A stretch of 64,000 bases of DNA, from contig AP018281.1 in the NCBI GenBank assembly GCA_002368355.1, positions 1,550,001-1,614,000 of the forward strand, in the 5' to 3' direction. The notes under the pieces are model-generated. The model was not told where the DNA came from and did not search any database. It saw only the letters and a list, made by a program, of their open reading frames with translations. A program made the position numbers and the translations under genes. Origin of the DNA: Chondrocystis sp. NIES-4102. GTDB lineage: Bacteria > Cyanobacteriota > Cyanobacteriia > Cyanobacteriales > Xenococcaceae. Below are positions 1-8,809 of the stretch, one piece after another; within the stretch, counting starts at the first letter, position 1, and each line of letters opens with the position of its first letter.

Positions 1-136
1 CAACTAAATTATTTTTAGGTACATCCGAGGCGTGGGTTTGCAAAGCCTTCCAATTGGATAATCCCAAGGATAATATCAGAGTCACTAGTGCAATACCTAG
101 TAAACGACGATAACGAACTTTAAATTTGTAGATCAT
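1..136 (-). CDS. Exported protein, N-terminal fragment cut by window edge
   Basis: An ATG at 136 on the minus strand opens a frame that runs off the left edge. The 45 visible residues start MIYKFKVRYRRLL and continue into a hydrophobic stretch (about residues 13-27), a positively charged n-region followed by an h-region as in a signal peptide or signal anchor. After it comes a polar segment ending ASDVPKNNLV. No family can be recognised from so little. It reads away from the gene-poor stretch 137-692, so its promoter should lie there. Confidence 0.55.
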   Translation of the reverse strand, partial: MIYKFKVRYRRLLGIALVTLILSLGLSNWKALQTHASDVPKNNLV

Positions 137-692
137 TTATTTTGGCTCAATCACTATAATAATTCGTGTTTATTTGTCCTAATTTGTGGTTATTAGTTCT
201 ATATTGAAGGAAATCAAAGATAAAAAGATTCCTTTGGTATTTTTAGCAGAGAATAGATAATTTTTAAGTAATAACTGCTGGACAAACTGATAGAATCAAT
301 AGTATTTCTGAAATTGCTAAAGTCCTTTCCCAATATACTGTCTAATTTTTCCAGTCGCAAGATTATTAAAGCAATCTGAATCTGAGTGGAAACTTTAATT
401 TATCTTAGGTCATGGGTGATAAGTTACAACGGTGTATTAGTTATTGATCGCTACTATTTACTTTTTCCCGATCGCCGATAAATCGTACTAGTGCTTGGCA
501 AAACTATATATTACTTAACTTATAACCTAGATCTTATAAGTTTATTTTGGGTGTTGGGAAGATAGCAAGAGAAACAAATTGAAAGTTTTAATTGTCCTAT
601 TTATTTTTATCCATAGATCTAAATAAATAATCAATGGGTTTTATACTTTTAAAACTGATTAAAATACATTTAAAATAAATAATTACCATAAA
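137..692. other. Gene-free AT-rich stretch
   Basis: This spacer lies between the divergent truncated gene and the small membrane protein at 693. It is AT-rich with stops in all frames. One short in-frame run near 270-344 translates to a peptide-like segment ending in SQYTV, but it has no start, no ribosome site and no recognisable family, so I do not call it a gene. I see no convincing terminator, repeat or RNA. Confidence 0.4.
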
Positions 693-1085
693 ATGAGATT
701 AAATATAATTCCTTTTGCTTTTGAGATTGATACAGTTAACTTGGCAAGTAGTTGTATTTGGTCTTTAGCTCTTTATATCGGTTTAGATTCAACTAAAAAC
801 TGGATTAGCAATCAATTAGAAAGATGGTTTAACTTTGCTGAAGGTTGGCTTTATACCTCCAGTGAGGAATTAGAAGCAACTCGTGTGGCTAGAGAAGCTC
901 AAAATGCCTTTTACGCATCGATATTAAGTATTATTCCGTTCCTAGTTGCAGGTATATTAACCAATTGGCTAATAAACATTAGTTTTGGTGGAAGTAGTTG
1001 GGCGATCGCTTTAGGGGTGATGACTTGTATTCTCTGTAGTTTATTTGCCTTAGCCAATCAAAATTATGATGAGGATGAGGATTGA
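693..1085 (+). CDS. Small hypothetical membrane protein
   Basis: 130 residues. The N-terminal third is weakly hydrophobic. After an amphipathic charged segment (about 40-75, including EGWLYTSSEELEATRVAREAQ) there are two hydrophobic helices at about 74-95 and 101-121, and a highly acidic C-terminus (NYDEDED). I do not recognise a family. It ends 22 bases before the DUF3616 gene on the same strand, so the two may be co-transcribed. The start is the first ATG after an AT-rich leader; no strong Shine-Dalgarno sequence precedes it. Confidence 0.6.
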   Translation: MRLNIIPFAFEIDTVNLASSCIWSLALYIGLDSTKNWISNQLERWFNFAEGWLYTSSEELEATRVAREAQNAFYASILSIIPFLVAGILTNWLINISFGGSSWAIALGVMTCILCSLFALANQNYDEDED

Positions 1086-1107
1086 TTAACGCACTGATTA
1101 TATAGAG

Positions 1108-2085
1108 ATGAAAAAGCTTCATTGTCAAATAATAGGTCAAGAATTACGTCATTACCGAATATGTGATGCTTCGGCTGCGATCGCTGTTGCCGATGGTGAT
1201 TATTTTATTGTTGCTAATGATGAGGATAATGTTTTAAGGGTTTATCGCGGAAAAACTTCTGGTAAACCCCATCAGGAAATTGATATTAATCATTATTTTC
1301 AAAATAATCCCAAAAACAAAGAAGTAGATATTGAAGGGGCTGCACTATTAGATGGACTTGTCTATTGGATTACTAGTCATGGTAGGAATAAAGAGGGTAA
1401 ATTAAGGGTTGAACGTCGTAACTTTTTGGCGACTAAAATTATCGTTGTAGGGGACAATGTTGTAATCGAGCGGGTGGGGGTTGCTTATGAAAACTTGTTA
1501 TCAGATCTACGAGAAAACTTAAAAGATCAACAGCTAAAAAAATATTTCCTAGGGATTGATAATAAGCAAGATTTAGCCCCAGAAGCCCCAGGAGGTATAA
1601 ATATTGAAGGATTATCTAATACTCAAGATCAAGAATTACTGATTGGTTTTCGTAATCCTATCCCCGATGGCAAAGCCTTATTAATTCCTCTACAAAATCC
1701 TGCCCAGTTAGTTAATCAAAACCATTCTACTGCTATTTTTGGCGAACCTATTCAACTAGATTTAGGTGGACGAGGAATTAGAAGTATTGAATATTGGGAA
1801 AAATACAATCTTTATTTAATTTGCGCTGGGGCGAGTGATGATGGTGGCAATTTTTGTCTTTATCAATGGTCGGGAAATATAACACAAGAGGCGCAACCAA
1901 TAAATTTTGATTTTCCAGACGATTTTCGTCCCGAATCCATTTTGATAGACTCTGGGCATAGCGATCGCCTGCATATTTTGAGTGATGATGGTGGCATAAA
2001 ACAAGATGGCATCAACGAATGTAAAAACCTACCTAGTGAGCAAAGATCCTTTAGAAGTATTTGGGTAGAAGTAACGCCAACTTGA
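1108..2085 (+). CDS. DUF3616 family protein
   Basis: 325 residues. The opening (ASAAIAVADGDYFIVANDEDNVLRVY) followed by repeated blade-like segments (EGAALLDGLVYWITSHG, NIEGLSNTQDQELLIGFRNP, SIEYWEKYNLYLICAG) matches the DUF3616 family, which I know only as a predicted beta-propeller-like domain of unknown function. There is no signal peptide, so a cytoplasmic location is likely. It probably shares a transcript with the small membrane protein upstream, and it converges on the M16 protease whose stop lies 22 bases beyond its own. The biochemical role is unknown. Confidence 0.75.
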   Translation: MKKLHCQIIGQELRHYRICDASAAIAVADGDYFIVANDEDNVLRVYRGKTSGKPHQEIDINHYFQNNPKNKEVDIEGAALLDGLVYWITSHGRNKEGKLRVERRNFLATKIIVVGDNVVIERVGVAYENLLSDLRENLKDQQLKKYFLGIDNKQDLAPEAPGGINIEGLSNTQDQELLIGFRNPIPDGKALLIPLQNPAQLVNQNHSTAIFGEPIQLDLGGRGIRSIEYWEKYNLYLICAGASDDGGNFCLYQWSGNITQEAQPINFDFPDDFRPESILIDSGHSDRLHILSDDGGIKQDGINECKNLPSEQRSFRSIWVEVTPT

Positions 2086-2107
2086 CGTTACCCCATAGCT
2101 GCGAATT

Positions 2108-3400
2108 TTATTTATCCAGAGAAGGTTTTACCACTACCACCCCATAGGCTTCAGGATTCAAATATTTCTGGGCTGCTAATTGCAAGTCTGAAGCAGAAAT
2201 AGCTTGAATATGACGAGGGTAATTAAGGGCTGGTGCTAAATCCTGTAACTGAGAATAATAATACCCATAAAGATTAGCGCGATCGCTTGGTCTTTCATTA
2301 GCAAAAATAAATCGGTTAGCAACTTGAGTGCGAATTCGTTCAATGTCCTTACTAGCGATAGGTTCAGTTTGGATCTTCCGAATTTGAAGAGCGATCGCCC
2401 TTTCAACCTCAAATAAATTCTCAGTCGGTAAACTAGCAGAAATATAAAATACTCCTTGATGGGTTTGGGTCATATTACTCACTCCAATTTGAGTTACCAA
2501 CCCTTTTTCTTCCCGTAACTCCCTAAATAAACGAGATACCTTGCCCTGTCCTAAGATTACTGCCAAAATATCCAAAGCATAGGTTTCGTCTAAATCTTCC
2601 ATACCAGGAACACGCCAAAGCATGATTAACCGTGCTTGCTGTAGAGTTTCATCCGTATGTTCATAACGCACTATTTCTTTAAAAGGCTGTTCGGGGGTAA
2701 GATTTGGAACTGCATTTTTAGTACCATGTTTGCCTCGAGAATAATGCTGATCGAATCCTTGGGTAACAATCCCAATCAATTCCTGTATTGGTAGATTACC
2801 CACCACCGCAGCCGTCATCGATTCAGGTTGATACCAAGCTGCATGAAAATCACGCATTTGTTGCGATCGCAAATTACTAATTATAAACTCAGGACCCAAT
2901 ACTGGACGACGATAGGGTAAAGTTTCAAAGCAAGCTTCCATCGAGCGGTAGAAGGTACGACGACGAGGATTATCCTCACTTCGGCGAATCTCTTCCAAAA
3001 CCACTAATTTTTCCCGCTCAAAAGCTTCATTATCTATATTAGGGTTTAAGATCACATCTAGCTGTAGGGGTGCTAGTTGGGCAAAATCTTTGGGGGCTGT
3101 AGTTATAAAGTAATGGGTGTAATCTTGACTGGTAGCAGCATTAGTAACCGCCCCTCGATCCTCAATCAATTGCTCAAACTCTCCAACTTTAAGATTAGGT
3201 GTACCCTTAAACACCATGTGTTCTAGAAAATGTGCCATCCCATTGAGATCATCGCTTTCTTTGGCTGAACCTACATTAATCCAAACATTGAGGTTTACTG
3301 CTTCAACGGGCATTTGTTCGGCAATTATAGTTAAGCCGTTATCCAGCTTATGTATAGTGGGGGCGTTTAATTGAGGTTGTCTTGTCAGAATGGAAGTCAT
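2108..3400 (-). CDS. M16 family zinc metalloprotease (processing-peptidase-like)
   Basis: 430 residues, the usual length for a single-chain M16B peptidase. The inverted zinc motif HFLEH lies at residues 57-61 (His57, Glu60, His61), with the third ligand expected in the downstream block VLEEIRR (Glu136 or Glu137). The second half holds the conserved M16 C-terminal domain, with LFRELREEKGLVTQIG near 300. No signal peptide is visible. Families of this type (PqqL/YmxG and mitochondrial processing peptidase relatives) degrade or process peptides; the substrate here is not known. In cyanobacteria such genes often come in pairs (an active one and an inactive partner), but no partner is in this window. 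Confidence 0.88.
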   Translation of the reverse strand: MTSILTRQPQLNAPTIHKLDNGLTIIAEQMPVEAVNLNVWINVGSAKESDDLNGMAHFLEHMVFKGTPNLKVGEFEQLIEDRGAVTNAATSQDYTHYFITTAPKDFAQLAPLQLDVILNPNIDNEAFEREKLVVLEEIRRSEDNPRRRTFYRSMEACFETLPYRRPVLGPEFIISNLRSQQMRDFHAAWYQPESMTAAVVGNLPIQELIGIVTQGFDQHYSRGKHGTKNAVPNLTPEQPFKEIVRYEHTDETLQQARLIMLWRVPGMEDLDETYALDILAVILGQGKVSRLFRELREEKGLVTQIGVSNMTQTHQGVFYISASLPTENLFEVERAIALQIRKIQTEPIASKDIERIRTQVANRFIFANERPSDRANLYGYYYSQLQDLAPALNYPRHIQAISASDLQLAAQKYLNPEAYGVVVVKPSLDK

Positions 3401-3734
3401 TAAGTATTAGGTTTAATAATATGAATATAGGCAAAACTTATAGTTATTTTAATCATTATTGATAGATAAATAGCTATTCAATTTAGTCGCTATCTTAAGA
3501 ATTTTATCAATACAAGGGTTAATAGTAATATTTAGCTTGCCATCAGTAATTTTCTAGCAAACAAATCAACAGCGACCCTGGATAATAACCATTCAAATTA
3601 AGAGCAAAATTGCTTTGACTTTACGTAGTTTTCAGAGTATCACTTAATAGTTTAGTGAATAGTACTCTGCCGATCAGAGGCATCCCCCAAGGTGTTCACT
3701 ACATTTAACGGTCAAATTTTTATAGATGGTAATA
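3401..3734. other. Intergenic promoter region for M16 protease and lipoprotein genes
   Basis: Divergent spacer of about 330 bases. AT-rich with no open frame of note and no clear repeat or RNA. It must contain promoters for both flanking genes, but I cannot assign -35/-10 elements with confidence. Confidence 0.35.
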
Positions 3735-4193
3735 ATGAATATCAAACCTAGAACTATTGCTATACCTTTCTTTTTCGCTTTATCCCTATTATTTACAGCT
3801 TGTGCCGAACAAACAGTAGAATCCCCTGCTCCTGTAGATGGTGCAACCACCGAAAGTGTCCAAGATGCCCAAGACGCAGCTAAAGATGCTGCCCAAGATG
3901 CTCAAAATGCTGCCCAAGATGCCCAAAATGCTGCTGGTGCTGCTGCTAGTGATTCTGCTATTCAAGATGCCCAAAACGCTGTAGTTGAAGATGCTGCTAA
4001 AGATGCTGCTAAGGATGCTCAAAAGGCTGCTACTGATGCCCAAAATGCTGCGGGTGCAGGTGCAGATGCTGCTGCTGGTGCTGCCCAAGACGCTCAAAAT
4101 GCTGCGGGACAAGCTCAAAACGCTGCGGGTGATGCTACAGAAGCTGCAACTGATGCTAAAGAAGCTGCTGAGGAAGCCGAAAAAACTCCCTAA
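3735..4193 (+). CDS. Ala/Asp/Gln-rich repetitive lipoprotein
   Basis: I place the start at the second in-frame ATG (3735), giving 152 residues; an ATG three codons upstream is also possible. The N-terminus is a lipoprotein signal: a hydrophobic core (AIPFFFALSLLF) and a lipobox LFTAC, with the lipidated Cys followed by AEQ. The rest is almost entirely alanine, aspartate, glutamine, lysine and asparagine in repeats such as DAAKDAQNAAQDAQNAAG, with Ala at heptad/hendecad-like spacing, which predicts a long helical or coiled-coil rod. Such low-complexity lipoproteins resemble Lpp-like or LEA-like helices in composition, but I cannot assign a role. A strong terminator follows at about 4296. Overlapping frames in both directions are products of the repeat. 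Confidence 0.72.
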   Translation: MNIKPRTIAIPFFFALSLLFTACAEQTVESPAPVDGATTESVQDAQDAAKDAAQDAQNAAQDAQNAAGAAASDSAIQDAQNAVVEDAAKDAAKDAQKAATDAQNAAGAGADAAAGAAQDAQNAAGQAQNAAGDATEAATDAKEAAEEAEKTP

Positions 4194-4295
4194 TATAGGT
4201 TGGCATTTGCATAGTGTATATATTTGCTTGTTTATTTAGTTAATTTCTAGTTGCTCTTTGATTAAACAGCACAATTAAATAAATTTATGTAATAG

Positions 4296-4334
4296 AGGTA
4301 TCGGCTTAGTTTAACTACCGATGCCTGTTTTTTT
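4296..4334 (+). terminator. Rho-independent terminator after the lipoprotein gene
   Basis: The arms AGGTATCGG (4296-4304) and CCGATGCCT (4318-4326) form a 9-bp stem with one G-T pair and a 13-base loop. A T-tract (4328-4334) follows on the plus strand. Confidence 0.85.
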
Positions 4335-4426
4335 GCCATAACTTCCAAGATTATCTAGGGAGTTGATCGCTATTCTAGATAAACTAAAATTATAGTTACT
4401 TCACACAAAGGATTGATATAAACAGG

Positions 4427-5896
4427 ATGCAGATCAAAGCAACTGATAAAGCATTATTAGATTGGACTGGCGATTTACTAGCAGTGGGAATTTTAGAAGA
4501 ACAAACTGCGCTAGAAGGAGATTTAGCGTCATTAGATGAAAAATTAGCAGGTATAATCTCAGAAATCATTACTGAAGAAGAATTTAAAGGTAAATCGGGG
4601 AGTACTGTTCTAAGCCGTGTCAGTGGACAAAATATACGTAAAATTGCTTTGGTAGGTTTAGGTAAAGAGGATGACTTAAAATTAGATAGTTGGCGAAGTG
4701 CTGCAGCAGCGATCGCTCGTTTGGCAAGCAAAGAAAAAACCTTGGGTATTAGTCTACCATTAGGAGCGCAATCTCCAGATTTGGTAGCCCAAGCCATGAC
4801 AGAGGCAATTGTTCTCGCACTCCATCAAGATAATCGCTTTAAATCAGAACCCGAAGATAAACAGTCAAAGTTAGAAACCATCGAGCTAATTGGGTTAGGC
4901 GGACAAGAAGAAGCGATCTCTAAGGCCCAAACCATTACATCTGGCGTAATCTTAGCACGGGAATTAGTTAACGCTCCTGCTAACGAAGTTACCCCCGTCA
5001 CTATGGCCGAAACCGCCCAACAACTAGCCCAAGAATACGGGTTAGAAATAAAAATCCTCGAACAAGAAGATTGTGAACAGTTTGAGCAGGGTATGGGAGC
5101 ATATTTAGGCGTGGGCAAAGCTTCCGATATTCCCCCGAAATTTATTCATCTTACCTACAAACCTACAGGCACAGCTAAACGTAAAGTAGCAATAGTTGGT
5201 AAAAGTTTGACTTTTGACTCTGGTGGTTTAAATCTTAAGCCTAGTGGTAGTGGCATCGAAACTATGAAAATGGATATGGGTGGAGGTGCAGCAACTTTGG
5301 GTGCAGCTAAAGTTATCGCTCAACTCAAACCAGATGTAGAAGTTCACTTTATTTGTGCTGCAACTGAAAATATGATCAGTGGCAAAGCTATGCGCCCAGG
5401 GGATATTTTAAAAGCAGCTAACGGTAAAACTATTGAAGTAAATAATACTGATGCCGAAGGTAGATTAACCCTAGCAGATGCCCTAGTTTATGCCGAAAAA
5501 TTAGAAGTCGATGCCATTGTTGATCTAGCAACCTTGACAGGTGCTTGTATTGTGGCTTTGGGCAATGATATTGCTGGGTTATGGAGTACAGATGAAACTT
5601 TAGCTAATGAGATGAAACAAGCTGCGGAATTAGCAGGGGAAAAATTCTGGCAGTTACCACTGGAAGATAAATATTTTGAGGGTTTGAAGTCACCAATTGC
5701 TGACATGAAAAACACAGGTCCAAGGGCAGGGGGATCAATAACTGCTGCTCTATTCCTCAAACAATTTATTAAAGATACCCCTTGGATGCACCTAGATGTT
5801 GCAGGGCCAGTTTGGACAGAATCCTCCAATGGTATTAATAATAAGGGTGCAACAGGTTTTCCCGTTAGAACTTTAATTAATTGGGTGACTAGTTAA
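4427..5896 (+). CDS. pepA: Leucyl aminopeptidase (cytosol aminopeptidase, M17)
   Basis: 489 residues, typical for bacterial PepA. It removes N-terminal amino acids, preferably Leu, from peptides in the cytoplasm using two metal ions. The N-terminal macro-like domain covers about residues 1-165. The catalytic domain follows with [11 protein letters not shown] (Lys259, Asp264) and the family signature NTDAEGRL around residues 340-347, supplying Asp342 and Glu344 as metal ligands and Arg346. It stands alone between the terminator at 4296 and the porin gene. Nothing unusual is seen. Confidence 0.95.
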   Translation: MQIKATDKALLDWTGDLLAVGILEEQTALEGDLASLDEKLAGIISEIITEEEFKGKSGSTVLSRVSGQNIRKIALVGLGKEDDLKLDSWRSAAAAIARLASKEKTLGISLPLGAQSPDLVAQAMTEAIVLALHQDNRFKSEPEDKQSKLETIELIGLGGQEEAISKAQTITSGVILARELVNAPANEVTPVTMAETAQQLAQEYGLEIKILEQEDCEQFEQGMGAYLGVGKASDIPPKFIHLTYKPTGTAKRKVAIVGKSLTFDSGGLNLKPSGSGIETMKMDMGGGAATLGAAKVIAQLKPDVEVHFICAATENMISGKAMRPGDILKAANGKTIEVNNTDAEGRLTLADALVYAEKLEVDAIVDLATLTGACIVALGNDIAGLWSTDETLANEMKQAAELAGEKFWQLPLEDKYFEGLKSPIADMKNTGPRAGGSITAALFLKQFIKDTPWMHLDVAGPVWTESSNGINNKGATGFPVRTLINWVTS

Positions 5897-6137
5897 ATTT
5901 AATTAAACTTTTTTTACTTCTGTAATGTTTGAATTAGAAGCTGAAAATTAAAATTGACAATCACCAATTTCATTGAGAAAATCTGGGCTACAGGTATCTC
6001 ATGATCCAAAAAAATCAAGATATCGCTGCTAGTTTTGTTATGGCATTTTAGTACTAGAAATCTATAATTTTTAGACTTGGGTATTATTATGCGATCGCTT
6101 TATCTCAGCGAATCATAATTGTTAAGGTGTGAGGCAA

Positions 6138-7745
6138 ATGTCTAAAGTAATACGTAATTTACTGTTGGGATCTCCAGCAGTAATAGGCTTGGTTTTTGGA
6201 TTTCAATTATCAGCTTCTGCTCAAGCAGTTTCAAGTGCAGAAAACGTCAGTAATCAATTACTAAACCAAATAAATAATTACAGTGAGGAAGGAAAAGCCA
6301 CCCCTCAAAATCAGGTAACTAACGTTAATCAACTACGTGATGTTTCCCCCACAGATTGGGCTTATGAAGCATTACGTAGCCTCGTTGATCGTTATGGTTG
6401 TATTGCAGGTTTTCCTAACCAAACCTATCGTGGTGAGCAAGCTCTTACTCGATACGAATTTGCTGCTGGTTTAAATTCTTGTCTAAATCAGATTGAGCGT
6501 TTAATTGCTTCTTCACAATCTGTATCCGCCGAAGATTTAGATAAAATTAATCGTTTATCTCAAGAATTTGAGGCAGAATTAGCTACCCTAGGTGGCAGAG
6601 TCGATGAATTAGAAGCTCGTACCGCCGTTTTAGAAGATAATCAGTTTTCCACCACTACCAAATTACAAGGGGAAGCAGTTCTCGGTATTAGTAGCGAATT
6701 CAATAATTCCGACTTCAATGAACCAGTTTTACAAGATCGAGTGCGTTTAGGTTTCGTTTCTAGTTTTACAGGAAAGGATTCTTTATACACTCGTATCGAT
6801 GCTTCTAATGCTGTTTTCGGGTTTCAGACTGAAGATGCTGCTGGAAATCCTATTGCTCTTGATACTGGTGCTTTAACCTATCAAACTGGGGATACAGGAA
6901 ATGATGTAGTTCTTGGTTGGTTAGCTTACTACTTCCCCATAGGCGATAAAATCGATGTTTACTTACCCGCAGCTTTCCCTATTTGGGTCGATTTTGTTCC
7001 TTCCTTAAGTCCCTATCTAGACACCTTTACTGGTGCTACTGGTTCTCTTTCTAGTTTTGCTGAATCTAGCCCCATCTATAAAATTGGTTTGGCTAGTGGT
7101 GGCGGTTTAGGATTGAATTTTAAACCTTCAGATTTTCTAACTATTAGTGCTGGATATTTTGGTGGCGACTCCGCTAACCCAGTTGAAGCTGATGGTGGCG
7201 GTTTATTTAAAGAAGAATATTCTGCCCTAGGTCAAGTTACTCTGAGTTTGTTGGATGAAAAATTACAAATTGCTGGTACTTATGTCCTAGGAAAATTTGA
7301 TGGTGCGAATAACACAATTTATGATTTAGGTGTAGGTACAGCATTAGCTAGACAGCCTTTTGGGGAAGGTGTTAGAACTACTGCCAATTCTTACGGAGTA
7401 CAAGCTGCTTATCAATTAAGCGATACCCTAGCTTTAAACGCCTTTGGTATGTATACCGATGCTCAACAATCAGATGGTGCTGCTGAAGCTGAGATTTGGT
7501 CTTATGGGGCTGGATTATCTCTACCAGATCTAGGTAAAGAAGGTAATTTGGCTTCTATATTCGTTGGTACAGAACCCTATGAAGGAAATCAAGAACCTCC
7601 ATTACATATCCAAGGTATGTATAAGTATCAGTTAAATGATAATGTTTCTATCACTCCTGGTGTGGTTTATGTAGTTTCTCCTAACGGTAACGAAGACGAT
7701 AATGATGCTGTCATTGGTGCATTAAGAACCACCTTTACGTTTTAG
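6138..7745 (+). CDS. SLH-domain outer-membrane porin (iron-uptake / OprB type)
   Basis: 535 residues from the ATG at 6138; a GTG three codons upstream is an alternative. A signal peptide ending near SASAQA precedes an SLH-like segment (VSPTDWAYEALRSLVDRYGCIAGFPNQ, about residues 70-97) that in this family anchors the protein to peptidoglycan. A short coiled coil follows (INRLSQEFEAELATLGGRVDELEARTA, about 135-170), then a C-terminal beta-barrel ending in an aromatic residue (TTFTF). This order is characteristic of the major cyanobacterial outer-membrane porins annotated as iron-uptake or carbohydrate-selective (OprB) porins. They mediate passage of inorganic ions rather than sugars. Monocistronic, with a terminator at 7784. 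Confidence 0.9.
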   Translation: MSKVIRNLLLGSPAVIGLVFGFQLSASAQAVSSAENVSNQLLNQINNYSEEGKATPQNQVTNVNQLRDVSPTDWAYEALRSLVDRYGCIAGFPNQTYRGEQALTRYEFAAGLNSCLNQIERLIASSQSVSAEDLDKINRLSQEFEAELATLGGRVDELEARTAVLEDNQFSTTTKLQGEAVLGISSEFNNSDFNEPVLQDRVRLGFVSSFTGKDSLYTRIDASNAVFGFQTEDAAGNPIALDTGALTYQTGDTGNDVVLGWLAYYFPIGDKIDVYLPAAFPIWVDFVPSLSPYLDTFTGATGSLSSFAESSPIYKIGLASGGGLGLNFKPSDFLTISAGYFGGDSANPVEADGGGLFKEEYSALGQVTLSLLDEKLQIAGTYVLGKFDGANNTIYDLGVGTALARQPFGEGVRTTANSYGVQAAYQLSDTLALNAFGMYTDAQQSDGAAEAEIWSYGAGLSLPDLGKEGNLASIFVGTEPYEGNQEPPLHIQGMYKYQLNDNVSITPGVVYVVSPNGNEDDNDAVIGALRTTFTF

Positions 7746-7783
7746 GCGAATTTTCTCGGTCTTCCAACCCATAATTTACTTAT

Positions 7784-7812
7784 CCACAGTTTAATAGCTG
7801 TGGTTTTTTTTA
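7784..7812 (+). terminator. Rho-independent terminator after the porin gene
   Basis: Stem CCACAG (7784-7789) with CTGTGG (7798-7803), 8-base loop, followed by an eight-base T-tract. Confidence 0.85.
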
Positions 7813-7958
7813 CCAATTCTTAATTCAAAACACTAATGGAGATTAACCCGAAGGGAGGGGATAGGAGGTAGTAGGTAGTAGTTAAAAGCTAAGAGCTAAA
7901 TACTAAAAAATATCCTAACGTTTTTACATAGTGCTATACTTACAAGCTGCAAGCAATA

Positions 7959-8114
7959 ATGAATGAACGATTAATTTCTCTATTCGGATTAATAATTTTT
8001 ATCGGTGGCGGATATTTATGCTCTGTTAATCGTCGGCAAATTCGTTGGTCTGCAGTACTATGGGGAATTGCTTTGCAATTAATGCTGGCTCTATTTATTC
8101 TCAAACACCGATGA
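7959..8114 (+). CDS. 51-aa membrane protein resembling the N-terminus of NupC nucleoside transporters
   Basis: The short frame starts at ATG 7959 and ends at TGA 8114. The protein (MNERLISLFGLIIFIGGGYL, then CSVNRRQIRWSAVLWGIALQ, then LMLALFILKHR) has two hydrophobic helices around a basic turn. This pattern, especially the S-x-N-R-R-x-I-x-W block followed by a second helix, is what I know from the N-terminal segment of concentrative nucleoside transporters (Nucleos_tra2_N). Here the protein stops after that segment; no transporter core follows. The stop overlaps the next start as ATGA, which implies translational coupling. I infer a real small membrane protein, not a pseudogene fragment, because of the coupling, but the function is unknown. 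Confidence 0.7.
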   Translation: MNERLISLFGLIIFIGGGYLCSVNRRQIRWSAVLWGIALQLMLALFILKHR

Positions 8115-8809
8115 TTACCACAACCACAGCACTTGATCAATTCTGGACTCTAGTGGGAGGAGTCTTAACCCTTAAGGCTGATACCTTTCAATACTTGCAT
8201 CAGCTACCTTTAAGTTTGGTTGCTAGTATCTTAGTTGTTTTACTCGCAGCTTTATCCCAAGGAATTGGTCAGAGTGTAGTTTTGTTTATTAACAGAGTGC
8301 GACCAATTAGATTTTTATTATCTCTAGCCATTTCTGCCGTTATTTTTACTTTTGATTATAATTTTTGGGTTTTAAGTACTTGGTTGGTAGCAACTCAAAT
8401 TTTTAAGACTTCCTTGTCTTTAATTGAAGTGATCGAGACTTTCGGCTTTAGTTATGCCCCTTTGCTTTTAGGATTTTTGATGGTAATTCCTTATTTTGGA
8501 ATACCTATTTTTATTGTCTTATCGATTTGGACACTGCTTGCCATTGTAACTGGGATAGACGCGATCGCTCAATTGGGAGTCTGGGAAGTTTTTGAATGTT
8601 GTATTGGTGGTTGGATTGTGCTACAAATTTCGCAACGTCTATTAGGTCGTCCGATCAATGCTATTACTACTTGGATTAATCAAAAAATTGCAGGGATGGA
8701 TTTAATTACCGATCAAACAGAACTTGAAAAAATACTTTATACAGGATTACCTATTTCTCCTGCATCTAGTGATATTCCCGATTTTATTGGCGATTTGGAA
8801 GAAAAATAG
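8111..8809 (+). CDS. Polytopic membrane protein (Yip1-like), middle gene of a coupled trio
   Basis: I choose ATG 8111, which overlaps the upstream stop as ATGA, in preference to an upstream ATG at 8045 inside the small gene. This gives 232 residues. There are about five hydrophobic segments (about 31-52, 65-83, 84-105 and two between 110 and 165). The phrase FGFSYAPLLLGFLMVIPYFG resembles the Pro-rich helices of Yip1-domain membrane proteins, a tentative match. A soluble C-terminal tail (about 180-232) is rich in acidic residues. Its stop TAG overlaps the GTG start of the 960-aa gene by one base. Confidence 0.75.
   Translation: MITTTTALDQFWTLVGGVLTLKADTFQYLHQLPLSLVASILVVLLAALSQGIGQSVVLFINRVRPIRFLLSLAISAVIFTFDYNFWVLSTWLVATQIFKTSLSLIEVIETFGFSYAPLLLGFLMVIPYFGIPIFIVLSIWTLLAIVTGIDAIAQLGVWEVFECCIGGWIVLQISQRLLGRPINAITTWINQKIAGMDLITDQTELEKILYTGLPISPASSDIPDFIGDLEEK

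Noticed and set aside
137-692. Short in-frame segment ending SQYTV near 344
   Set aside because: No start codon, no ribosome site and no family; treated as noncoding.
3789-4239. Overlapping reading frames on both strands of the lipoprotein gene
   Set aside because: They arise from the Ala/Asp/Gln repeat and have no ribosome sites or conserved features.
8045-8110. Earlier start for the Yip1-like gene inside the 51-aa gene
   Set aside because: ATG 8111 overlaps the stop as ATGA and gives a better N-terminus; the longer form would overlap 66 bases of the small gene.
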